From positions 186,001 to 250,000 of the forward strand of contig NZ_JAKFFT010000004.1 of the NCBI RefSeq assembly GCF_021502655.1: DNA of 64,000 bases, read 5' to 3'. The position numbers and the translations under genes are program-made. Source of the DNA: Dyadobacter sp. CY347. GTDB taxonomy: Bacteria > Bacteroidota > Bacteroidia > Cytophagales > Spirosomataceae. Shown here in pieces: positions 46,491-53,605 of the stretch (positions are counted from its first letter, which is position 1; each line of letters starts with the position of its first letter). The notes beneath the pieces were generated by a model. It was not told the origin of the DNA. It saw nothing but the letters and a program-made list of their open reading frames with translations, and ran no database searches.

Positions 46491-47582
46491 TTAACGCATA
46501 TTCTGCGCTGCGTTGTTCCAAAGCGTCTCATATTCTGCCAAAAGTGTCCAGCAATGCGCTTCACAGATCCAGTGCATGTGAAATAACGGGTTGATAGCGA
46601 GCTTGTAAAGTATCGGGTTTTCGTAAGCCGTAAGCAGGCCGGCAATGAAGAAAAAGAATCCCTCAAAATCCTTTTCGGTAAAATTTTCAATGTCAATGCG
46701 CCTGGTCTTTACGCCCAGCCGGATCAGCGAAGAGGAAAGGATCACCTGGTCCATTGCATTATCTGTTGTTTTCAGGATACGCTGTGCATCAGCAATCAGT
46801 TTGTCCTTAACGGGTTGCAAAGCAGGTGGGTCGAAAGCCGCTATCAAGCGTGCAACGTGGTAAATAATGAGTGGCGTCCGCGGATATTGATGTGCACATC
46901 GGAAGGGCATTGTAATGTATCGATCCGTTTCAATCACCGACCGGATGTATTGCAAACTATCCGCATCATGCTCATTCAGAGGTAGATCGTATTGAAAGAT
47001 GCAGTACATTAAATTACTCAGGACGCAAACATCAAACTCCACATACATGTTTTTGCCAAACCAGGTGGAGTAAGCTTTAAGGTTTTTATATTCTTTGAAC
47101 GTGTTGCGGACGCTCAGCTTCGTCCCGTTTGCGTGGAGTTTAAGTTTCTCTTTCAGCCAGACCAGTTCCTGATTATCAGGTTTGGTTGTCAGGTAAATGA
47201 ATGCAGTATCATCCACATCGTCGGGAATGCGGAAATGTTCGAAACGGTGGAAGATGTGCCCGTTCGGGAAATGTCGTGACGGCCTGGTTTTCCAAAAATT
47301 ATAGGTTTTCAGCCCGTCTTTGTTCTGAAAATCCGGGTAATTTTTGATCACATCATTACAGATCCGTTCAATGGTTTTTTGCTGTTCATCGTCTGCATAT
47401 CTGGCAATGGATTGCAATGTGAAGCACGTGATTGCGGAAAAGAAGATGGTCGTATCCGGCCGGTGGTAACCGATCAATTTATTTTCCCTGTGTGCCGGAA
47501 AGATCCCTTCGGGAAAATAACGAGTTCCATTGGATTGCAGACTTTCAATTTGATCCAAAAAAAATTGCAGCGGTTGCTTCAT
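46491..47582 (-). CDS. unknown alpha-helical protein with a DVDDTA (class II terpene-cyclase-like) motif
   Basis: The 363-residue product has no signal peptide and no family I can name with confidence. It looks all-helical. At residues 121-127 it reads DDVDDTA within FRIPDDVDDTAFIYL; DxDDTA is the proton-donor motif of class II terpene cyclases such as squalene-hopene and copalyl-diphosphate synthases. Its length would fit a single alpha/alpha-barrel domain rather than the usual two-domain enzyme. QW repeats are not evident. It shares an operon with a flavin/2Fe-2S reductase. A cyclase-like or prenyl-binding role is a hypothesis; an unrelated helical-barrel protein is the alternative. Confidence 0.7.
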   Translation of the reverse strand: MKQPLQFFLDQIESLQSNGTRYFPEGIFPAHRENKLIGYHRPDTTIFFSAITCFTLQSIARYADDEQQKTIERICNDVIKNYPDFQNKDGLKTYNFWKTRPSRHFPNGHIFHRFEHFRIPDDVDDTAFIYLTTKPDNQELVWLKEKLKLHANGTKLSVRNTFKEYKNLKAYSTWFGKNMYVEFDVCVLSNLMYCIFQYDLPLNEHDADSLQYIRSVIETDRYITMPFRCAHQYPRTPLIIYHVARLIAAFDPPALQPVKDKLIADAQRILKTTDNAMDQVILSSSLIRLGVKTRRIDIENFTEKDFEGFFFFIAGLLTAYENPILYKLAINPLFHMHWICEAHCWTLLAEYETLWNNAAQNMR

Positions 47583-47606
47583 AGCTCGAAACTAGTGAAA
47601 CGGCAC

Positions 47607-47642
47607 AAAAAAAGAAACCCTGCCGGTGATTGACAGGGTTTC
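47607..47642 (-). terminator. rho-independent terminator of the Nfu gene
   Basis: GAAACCCTG (47614-47622) pairs with CAGGGTTTC (47634-47642). On the - strand the stem is followed by seven T (47613 down to 47607). Confidence 0.85.
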
Positions 47643-47664
47643 GATATCAATATGTCTGAAAACT

Positions 47665-48261
47665 TTAAACGCCTTCCGCAACCACTTCTTTCACATTCGG
47701 CACCATACGCGTAAGCAGATTTTCGATGCCCGCTTTCAATGTCAGGGTAGAAGAAGGGCAGCCGCTACATGATCCTTGTAACAGCACCTTTACGACACCC
47801 GAATCCTCATTAAACGAATGGAAATTAATAGCGCCTCCGTCCGATTCAACAGCCGGACGCACATATTGATCCAATGCTGCCTTAATCTGCTGAACTGTAT
47901 CTGAATCCCTCGAATCGACGATCAATGTATTTTTATCAATCGTTTGCTGTTCAAAAACGGGATGGTTTTCTTCAAAATATATTTTAATAAATTGTTTTGT
48001 ATCACGTAAAACCTCTTCCCAGGCAATGGTATCGTCTTTTGTGATCGTAACAAAATTGCTGGCAATGAAAACCCTTTTTACATGCGGGAACTGAAACAGG
48101 TCCGAAGCAAGCGGTGAAGCTTTTCCTTCTTCCAAAGCTGCTTGCAGAGAAGGATAGTCAAATGATAGTCCGTCTGGCACCAGCTCAAAGTTGAGCACAA
48201 ACTTCATCGAGTTAGGGTTCGGACTTAATTCAGTATATACAAAAACTGGGCGTGTTAGCAT
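47665..48261 (-). CDS. Nfu-type iron-sulfur cluster carrier protein
   Basis: The 198-residue product has an N-terminal Nfu_N domain (VYTELSPNPNSMKFVLN) and a C-terminal NifU-like domain with the cluster-binding motif SGCPSS (CSGCPSSTLTLKAGIE). These proteins carry and hand over iron-sulfur clusters. The start at 48261 (MLTRPVFVYTE) fits the family; the frame is open to an ATG at 48342 that would overlap the upstream terminator hairpin region. It has its own terminator and is downstream of rplU-rpmA on the same strand. Confidence 0.9.
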   Translation of the reverse strand: MLTRPVFVYTELSPNPNSMKFVLNFELVPDGLSFDYPSLQAALEEGKASPLASDLFQFPHVKRVFIASNFVTITKDDTIAWEEVLRDTKQFIKIYFEENHPVFEQQTIDKNTLIVDSRDSDTVQQIKAALDQYVRPAVESDGGAINFHSFNEDSGVVKVLLQGSCSGCPSSTLTLKAGIENLLTRMVPNVKEVVAEGV

Positions 48262-48352
48262 TTCTTGGTAAGTATGTTTTAAACGGGTAAATGACTTTGT
48301 GTAGGGTAAACAAGCAAATCGGGGTTTTGGTTTGATGCCCACCCTGAAACAT

Positions 48353-48386
48353 AAAAAAACCCAAAGGACTGTAAATCCTTCGGGTT
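48353..48386 (-). terminator. terminator of the rplU-rpmA operon
   Basis: AACCCAAAGGA (48358-48368) pairs with TCCTTCGGGTT (48376-48386) with one mismatch. The - strand T-run corresponds to 48359-48353. Confidence 0.75.
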
Positions 48387-48415
48387 CATTATTGTCAAAT
48401 CTTGACCTTTGCTGA

Positions 48416-48709
48416 CTATGCTTCTGCTGTAACAGGAGCCTCAGTTGCTACAACTGCAAGCGGTTCAATGTGAACGTATGACTTGTTCTGACGAGTCTTA
48501 CGGAAAACTACATTGCCTTCAACCAATGCAAATAAAGTATGGTCACGGCCGATGCCTACATTGTTACCAGGATTGTGCTTGGTTCCGCGCTGACGAACCA
48601 GGATATTTCCTGCTTTGGCAACCTGGCCACCGAATAATTTTACGCCCAGACGCTTGCTTTCCGATTCACGTCCGTTTCTCGAGCTACCTACACCTTTCTT
48701 ATGTGCCAT
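48416..48709 (-). CDS. rpmA: 50S ribosomal protein L27
   Basis: The 97-residue product begins [29 protein letters not shown], the nearly invariant N-terminus of L27, and continues with [33 protein letters not shown]27 contributes to the peptidyl-transferase centre. It follows rplU with a 42-bp gap in the standard order. The C-terminus has a short Ala/Val/Glu-rich extension. Confidence 0.98.
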   Translation of the reverse strand: MAHKKGVGSSRNGRESESKRLGVKLFGGQVAKAGNILVRQRGTKHNPGNNVGIGRDHTLFALVEGNVVFRKTRQNKSYVHIEPLAVVATEAPVTAEA

Positions 48710-48751
48710 GATATCTTAACTATTAATTATAATTTCTTTATTTAAAACTGA

Positions 48752-49063
48752 TTAAGCTACAATCTCGTCAATGCTGATCTTCGTCAGATACTGACGGTGA
48801 CCATTTTTAACTTTGTAACCTTTACGTCTTTTCTTTTTGAAGACGATCACTTTTTCACCTTTAAGGTGTTCAAGGACAGTTGCTTTAACAGAAGCGCCTG
48901 CAACTGTTGGAAGACCTACCTGTACTGTGCCTGCGGTATCAACCAGAAGGACTTTGTCAAACACAAGAGCAGCGTTCACGTCACCTTCAAGCCTATGCGT
49001 GAAGATTTCGAGACCCTTTTCAACCTTAAATTGCTGACCTGCGATTTCTACGATTGCGTACAT
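48752..49063 (-). CDS. rplU: 50S ribosomal protein L21
   Basis: The 103-residue product begins [17 protein letters not shown] and ends [16 protein letters not shown], with the basic [16 protein letters not shown] typical of L21, which binds 23S rRNA. It is the first gene of the rplU-rpmA operon, with a good promoter just upstream. Confidence 0.98.
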   Translation of the reverse strand: MYAIVEIAGQQFKVEKGLEIFTHRLEGDVNAALVFDKVLLVDTAGTVQVGLPTVAGASVKATVLEHLKGEKVIVFKKKRRKGYKVKNGHRQYLTKISIDEIVA

Positions 49064-49102
49064 GTTAATAAATTATGTAAAACTGATTTCTAAAATGAGG
49101 TG

Positions 49103-49133
49103 CAAAGATAGACACTTGCATACAGAATTACAA
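49103..49133 (-). promoter_or_regulatory. promoter of rplU-rpmA
   Basis: On the - strand TTG (49133-49131), 20 bases, then TATCTTTG (49110-49103) gives the Bacteroidetes -33/-7 layout. The predicted start is about 35 bp before the rplU ATG. Confidence 0.6.
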
Positions 49134-49319
49134 TGCTTTAACGCAAATCTTCAACAAGTTCGAAGCGTGACGTATAATTATTTGCTGCCTTATAGTTAAA
49201 CTTGCTCAAAACATTACCTTTATAAGATTACCAGCTGTCGCAGCGTTCCATTATAGCATTAACAAAACTTAACAATCTCAACTGTTACTTTATTCCAAAA
49301 TTTACGTCTAACCATAAGA

Positions 49320-49985
49320 ATGCGTTTAAAAAGCAAAAAAATGAAAATTTGTTTATGGATTTTAATGGTTGCAGGAGTAGGATTGTGTAGGCAGTCGTAT
49401 GCGACTGATTTGAGGTTGTTATTGACTGAAATAATGCAGACGGGAGGTTATCAGGTTGGTGATGCAGCGGCAGGTTTCCGGCTGAAAAACACGGATGGTA
49501 ACATGGTTTCCTTAAATGATTTCAATAATGCGAAAGGCGTTATTGTGATTTTTACAAGCAACCATTGCCCTTTTGCCAAAGCCTATGAAGACCGGATCAT
49601 TGCTTTGAATAATAAGTTTGCTGCGCAAGGCTTTCCCGTTATTGCTATTAACCCAAGTGACCCGGGAACGCACCAGGATGATACATTTGAGAAAATGAAA
49701 GAACGTGCCGCATCAAAAGGATATGGTTATCCGTATTTGGTAGACGAATCACAGCAGGTTGCGAAAGCATTTGGTGCGGGCCGAACGCCGCAGGTTTATA
49801 TTTTGCAAAAAAACGGAGCCAAATTCACGGTTCGTTACATTGGTATGATCGACGATAATCCGCAGGACCCGGGCGGTGTTACTAAACTATATGCAGATGA
49901 AGCCGTTAGCAATCTTTTGACCGGAAAACCCGTCGTTACAACCATTACCAAGCCGGTTGGTTGCGCGATCAAATGGAAAAATTAG
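49320..49985 (+). CDS. secreted thioredoxin-fold (AhpC/TSA-like) redoxin
   Basis: The 221-residue product has a signal peptide (cleavage near SYA, residue 29) and a peroxiredoxin/TlpA-like domain: VGDAAAGFRLKNTDGNMVSLNDF, then FTSNHCPFAKAYEDR with a single active-site Cys in NHCPF instead of the CxxC of thioredoxins, and YLVDESQQVAKAFGAGRTPQVYIL with the cis-Pro. This subgroup is widespread in Bacteroidota and Planctomycetes. ATG 49320 and 49341 are both possible starts. It is probably co-transcribed with the SMP-30-like gene 19 bp downstream. Confidence 0.88.
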   Translation: MRLKSKKMKICLWILMVAGVGLCRQSYATDLRLLLTEIMQTGGYQVGDAAAGFRLKNTDGNMVSLNDFNNAKGVIVIFTSNHCPFAKAYEDRIIALNNKFAAQGFPVIAINPSDPGTHQDDTFEKMKERAASKGYGYPYLVDESQQVAKAFGAGRTPQVYILQKNGAKFTVRYIGMIDDNPQDPGGVTKLYADEAVSNLLTGKPVVTTITKPVGCAIKWKN

Positions 49986-50004
49986 TGCCTTGAAATTCTT
50001 GATC

Positions 50005-50913
50005 ATGAATAAATTTTTGCTCCTCCTCATTTCCTGCACCGTTTTTGCACAACTATCCTTTGCACAAACGAAAAGCAAAAAATTCTCCAACGAAGGCGAA
50101 TTCACAAGCAATTGTGAAGGTCCCGCGGTTGACAGCGAAGGAAACGTATATGCAGTGAATTTCGCGCGCGACGGCACGGTTGCGATCATGAACAGGAAAG
50201 GCAGCGCAAGCTTTTTCATAACCCTTCCCAAAGGCAGCACGGGCAACGGAATCCGGTTTGCCGACAAAAACACATTCTTTGTAGCAGATTTTACCGGGCA
50301 TAATGTCCTGAAAGTAAACCTGATCACAAAGGATATTTCCGTTTTTGCGAACGAACCGAAAATGAACCAGCCTAACGACCTGGCTATCACGGCAAAAGGC
50401 CACATCTTCTGTTCAGACCCCAACTGGAAAGAAGGCACCGGGCAGATCTGGCACGTTTCACCCGAAGGCAAAACGCGGTTGGTGGCCGAAAATATGGGCA
50501 CTACCAACGGAATAGACGTAAGCCCGGACGAGAAGAAATTGTATGTCAACGAAAGCGTGCAAAGAAACGTGTGGGTTTTCGACCTGGCGCCTGATGGTTC
50601 TTTATCCAACAAAAAGCTCCTGCATAAATTTGAAGACGGCGGAATGGACGGCATGCGCTGCGACGTTGAAGGCAATCTTTACATTGCCCGGCATGGAAAA
50701 GGCGAAGTGGCTGTGCTGTCGCCGGAAGGCAAAGTAATCCAGACCATTACCACCATTGGCAAAAAGGTTTCAAACATTTGTTTCGGCGGCAAAAATGGCA
50801 AAACCTGTTACATTACTCTACAAGACCGCGGCTGCCTGGAAACTTTTAAGGCTCCTACGGCCGGAAGGGAATGGGCCATGATGAAGGCTTTTGCAGAGGT
50901 TAACAAAAAATAA
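50005..50913 (+). CDS. secreted SMP-30/gluconolactonase-like beta-propeller
   Basis: The 302-residue product has a signal peptide (MNKFLLLLISCTVFAQLSFAQ) and a six-bladed SMP-30/LRE propeller: SNCEGPAVDSEGNVYAVN, KMNQPNDLAITAKGHIFCSDP, NGIDVSPDEKKLYVNES and GGMDGMRCDVEGNLYIARHGKG supply the usual Glu, Asn and Asp metal ligands. It should be a periplasmic lactonase or sugar-acid hydrolase. ATG 50005 is fixed by the signal peptide; the open frame upstream overlaps the preceding gene. Confidence 0.9.
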   Translation: MNKFLLLLISCTVFAQLSFAQTKSKKFSNEGEFTSNCEGPAVDSEGNVYAVNFARDGTVAIMNRKGSASFFITLPKGSTGNGIRFADKNTFFVADFTGHNVLKVNLITKDISVFANEPKMNQPNDLAITAKGHIFCSDPNWKEGTGQIWHVSPEGKTRLVAENMGTTNGIDVSPDEKKLYVNESVQRNVWVFDLAPDGSLSNKKLLHKFEDGGMDGMRCDVEGNLYIARHGKGEVAVLSPEGKVIQTITTIGKKVSNICFGGKNGKTCYITLQDRGCLETFKAPTAGREWAMMKAFAEVNKK

Positions 50914-51020
50914 TCCTTCCCATTCTCAGTTGCAGGCTTCCATAAAACACACATGGACGTTTTCGTTCGTGCTGATGTTGTTGTACTTTGCGTTCCATAT
51001 TTTCGCAGAACTCAAACAAA

Positions 51021-51395
51021 ATGAACGGACCCATAGATTTTCTTAAAGCCGCGCGCAGTTTTCGCTTTGCGGGGGTGGGGATTTACAATCTATTTCGCTA
51101 CGAAAACAACGCAAGGATCCATTTAATGGCTTGCATCCTGGTTTTAATGGCCGGTGTGTTTTTCGATATTTCAAGCGTTGAATGGACCATTATTATAATC
51201 CAGATAGCGTTGGTACTCGCGGCTGAGGCATTCAATACGTCCATTGAAAAGCTCGCCGACCTGGTTATGCCTGACTATCATCCCGTGATTAAGGTTGTAA
51301 AAGACACTGCTGCTGCGGCTGTGCTTCTCCTGGCGATTTCTGCGGTGCTGGTAGGGCTTATTATTTTTGTCCCTAAATTTTTGCTCCTTTTTTGA
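51021..51395 (+). CDS. diacylglycerol/undecaprenol kinase family protein
   Basis: The 124-residue integral membrane protein has three helices and the family motifs NNARIHLMA near residue 28, AEAFNTSIEKLADLV near 72 and KVVKDTAAAAVLL near 92. DgkA-type enzymes phosphorylate diacylglycerol or, in many bacteria, undecaprenol to feed the cell-wall lipid carrier pool. ATG 51021 aligns with the family start. Confidence 0.9.
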   Translation: MNGPIDFLKAARSFRFAGVGIYNLFRYENNARIHLMACILVLMAGVFFDISSVEWTIIIIQIALVLAAEAFNTSIEKLADLVMPDYHPVIKVVKDTAAAAVLLLAISAVLVGLIIFVPKFLLLF

Positions 51396-51416
51396 TCCAA
51401 CATTTCCCTTCGTTTT

Positions 51417-52529
51417 ATGAATTCAAATGAGGACTCTCTGCATACATTGAACGAGATCCGCAGCCTGATGGAGCGGTCTTCTAAATTTCTGTCATTAAGC
51501 GGGTTAAGCGGTGTTTTTATCGGCATTTTCGCTTTGATAGGCGCTGGCGTGGCTTATGTTAAATTCAAAACCGGCTGGCTTGCGGAAATCTCGTCGCCGG
51601 TTTCACCTTACGGCAATGCTAATCAACAGGATGTTGCGCGGTTTTTAATCGCAGATGGCCTCTGTGTCCTGGTCCTTTCGCTGGCTGCCGGCATGATCCT
51701 GACCGTCCGCAAAGGAAGAAAACGAGGGCTTACGGTTTGGAATGGAAGTTCAAAAAGATTGCTGGTCGGCATGCTTGTTCCGCTTTTGACGGGCGGGATC
51801 TTTTGTCTGGCTATGCTGCTTTACCATCGCATGATATGGATCGTATTTCCGGCAACATTGATTTTTTATGGCATTGCATTGGTCAACGCGAGCAAATTCA
51901 CGTACCCGGAGCTCTTTTACATGGGCATCTGCGAAATCGCGCTCGGCAGCCTGGCGCTTTTCATTACAAACTATTCCCTGTTATTCTGGTCGCTGGGATT
52001 CGGCGTGCTCCACATCGTTTATGGACTGGCCATGTATAACCGTTATGAACGGGAAAAATTGAGCAATAAAACTGTTGCAAAAGGCCTCATGTGCATTGCA
52101 TTGCTGTTATTTTCCTTCGTCAGCAATGGTCAATCTGTTTCGGACAGCGCCGTGGTGATGGCTAAGAAATGGTATGATAAAGAGACTATTTATTTGCAAA
52201 GCGGAAATAGTTTTGTGAAAAACAATATGCTGTACAGAGGTCAGAAGGCGCTGAAACAGGAATTTATCATATCACCAGGTGGACTTCAACTTTACAAAAG
52301 CTCCCGGCGGACGCGGAATGTTGCATTTGTTTTGTCCATGGCAGGCGTAATTGGCTCGGTTAATTCGTTGGTTTCGGGCAATAGAAACAGTGTGAAGACT
52401 TTCTTCTGGGTATCCCTCGGCACCGGGTTTGTGTCGACACTGCTAACTACCCGTGCTAACAATCAGCGTGACCAGGCAGTCTGGCTTCGAAACAGGGATG
52501 CAATGCTGTTTATGGAGCTTAATAGATAA
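51417..52529 (+). CDS. membrane protein with a second, signal-peptide-like segment (apparent fusion)
   Basis: The 370-residue product has two visibly different halves. Residues 1-215 are a polytopic membrane protein (about six helices, starting MNSNEDSLHTLNEIRSLMERSSKFLSLSGLSG), of a type often found before a winged-helix regulator in Bacteroidota. Residues about 222-245 (GLMCIALLLFSFVSNGQSVSD) look like a complete signal peptide with an SNGQ cleavage site, leading to a 130-residue domain with two further hydrophobic segments. It may be a fusion of two adjacent genes that each began as separate reading frames. The winged-helix gene lies 38 bp downstream. The function is unknown. Confidence 0.75.
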   Translation: MNSNEDSLHTLNEIRSLMERSSKFLSLSGLSGVFIGIFALIGAGVAYVKFKTGWLAEISSPVSPYGNANQQDVARFLIADGLCVLVLSLAAGMILTVRKGRKRGLTVWNGSSKRLLVGMLVPLLTGGIFCLAMLLYHRMIWIVFPATLIFYGIALVNASKFTYPELFYMGICEIALGSLALFITNYSLLFWSLGFGVLHIVYGLAMYNRYEREKLSNKTVAKGLMCIALLLFSFVSNGQSVSDSAVVMAKKWYDKETIYLQSGNSFVKNNMLYRGQKALKQEFIISPGGLQLYKSSRRTRNVAFVLSMAGVIGSVNSLVSGNRNSVKTFFWVSLGTGFVSTLLTTRANNQRDQAVWLRNRDAMLFMELNR

Positions 52530-52567
52530 AATTTGTCGCCAAGAACGGGGCCTATGGTCCGTAACGA

Positions 52568-52864
52568 ATGGAGTGGTTAGAGAAGTTTAATAAAGTTTTT
52601 GAGAGTAAAATTAGGCTTGGGCTGATGTCTGTGCTTGTGGTGAACGATTCGCTCAGTTTTAATGAACTAAAAGAACTTTTGCAGCTCACCGACGGTAATC
52701 TGGCCTCCCATTTAAAGGCATTGGAAGAAACAAAATACATTGAATTCCAGAAACAGTTCCTAGGCAGAAAGCCCCTCACAACCTACAAGGCGACAGACGC
52801 AGGGCAGAAAGCATTTACCGATCATCTGCAAGTGCTGGAAAATATGATTCGTGAGAATTTATAA
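52568..52864 (+). CDS. winged-helix transcriptional regulator
   Basis: The 98-residue product is a minimal winged-helix protein of the HTH_27/PadR-MarR-like type: SKIRLGLMSVLVVNDSLSFNELKELLQLTDGNLASHLKALEETKYIEFQKQFLGRKPLTTYKATDAGQKAF. The recognition helix is LTDGNLASHLKALEE and the wing is FLGRKPLTTYKAT. It probably regulates the preceding membrane-protein gene. Its stop codon lies inside a long perfect terminator palindrome. Confidence 0.92.
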   Translation: MEWLEKFNKVFESKIRLGLMSVLVVNDSLSFNELKELLQLTDGNLASHLKALEETKYIEFQKQFLGRKPLTTYKATDAGQKAFTDHLQVLENMIRENL

Positions 52865-52924
52865 GGCAAAAAAGAGCGGGCAACTTTCAATGGAAAGTTG
52901 CCCGCTCTTTTTTGCCTTATAAAT
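52857..52924. terminator. bidirectional terminator, 32-bp perfect stem
   Basis: Bases 52857-52888 pair perfectly with 52893-52924 around an AATG loop. The stem has A6 and T6 tracts flanking a GAGCGGGCAACTTTC core. It separates two convergent genes and includes the stop codon of the winged-helix gene. Confidence 0.92.
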
Positions 52925-52925
52925 A

Positions 52926-53426
52926 TTAAAACTTCAAAGGAACCGAAAAACCTGACTTATCCCATTGAAAATCAAGCGAAGTGGCGCTTACTTTGAACGT
53001 AAGTTTTTCTTCTGATGTAGGATATGTTTTGGCTGGCACCGTTACTTTTAAAACGTCTTTGCCTTTATTTTTTTCATAGTCGTAAGCGCCAGACTGGCCC
53101 AAAACGCTGTTCAGGATTACAGACCATTCTTTTTCTCCGGGAATCGTGAATAGACTATAAGTGCCCGCTTTCACCGCTTTGCCAGCAAACATGCCGTCTT
53201 TTTTGAAAGTAATTTCAGTAGAAGCATTTGCACCGGTTCTCCATATTTTGTCATACTTTTCCAAACTTTCGCTTCCTTCTTTACCAAAAAGAACCCGTCC
53301 TTTTTTCGAAGGCTGGCCATAAGAAATGCTAACATTAGGGCCGTCGGTTGTTACTCTCGGGCTTTGTGCAGCTGCCCATGTCAATGAAACTAATGTCAGA
53401 AAAAGCGTTAAAAATGTGGTTTTCAT
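52926..53426 (-). CDS. secreted DUF2911 protein
   Basis: The 166-residue product has a signal peptide (MKTTFLTLFLTLVSLTWAAAQ) and the DUF2911 pattern: ISYGQPSKKGRVLFG, KIWRTGANASTEITF, AGTYSLFTIPGEKEWSVILN and LDFQWDKSGFSVPLKF. The family is common in Bacteroidota; its function is not known. It is convergent with the winged-helix gene and divergent from recG. Confidence 0.92.
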   Translation of the reverse strand: MKTTFLTLFLTLVSLTWAAAQSPRVTTDGPNVSISYGQPSKKGRVLFGKEGSESLEKYDKIWRTGANASTEITFKKDGMFAGKAVKAGTYSLFTIPGEKEWSVILNSVLGQSGAYDYEKNKGKDVLKVTVPAKTYPTSEEKLTFKVSATSLDFQWDKSGFSVPLKF

Positions 53427-53571
53427 AAAGATTGAAATTGATTTTTAGGTATAAAAAATTTAAATTTTAACGAAATACGCAATTCAAAAGTTGTTAATCA
53501 AGCCGTTTAGTTCTAAAAGCGCGAATAAGTGGTGACATTAACGTTGGTTAACATATCGGACGCTGCTAATC

Positions 53572-53601
53572 TTTGTTTTTTATGAATTCGCGCTATATTT
53601 G
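53572..53601 (+). promoter_or_regulatory. promoter of recG, possibly giving a leaderless mRNA
   Basis: TTTG (53572-53575), 18 bases, then TATATTTG (53594-53601) is a strong Bacteroidetes -33/-7 pair. The -7 box ends four bases before the recG ATG, so transcription would start at or next to the start codon. Confidence 0.6.
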
Positions 53602-53605
53602 AATA

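Noticed and set aside
49957-50004. Upstream start of the SMP-30-like gene inside the redoxin gene
   Set aside because: The signal peptide begins at ATG 50005 and the upstream residues are basic filler read from the other gene.
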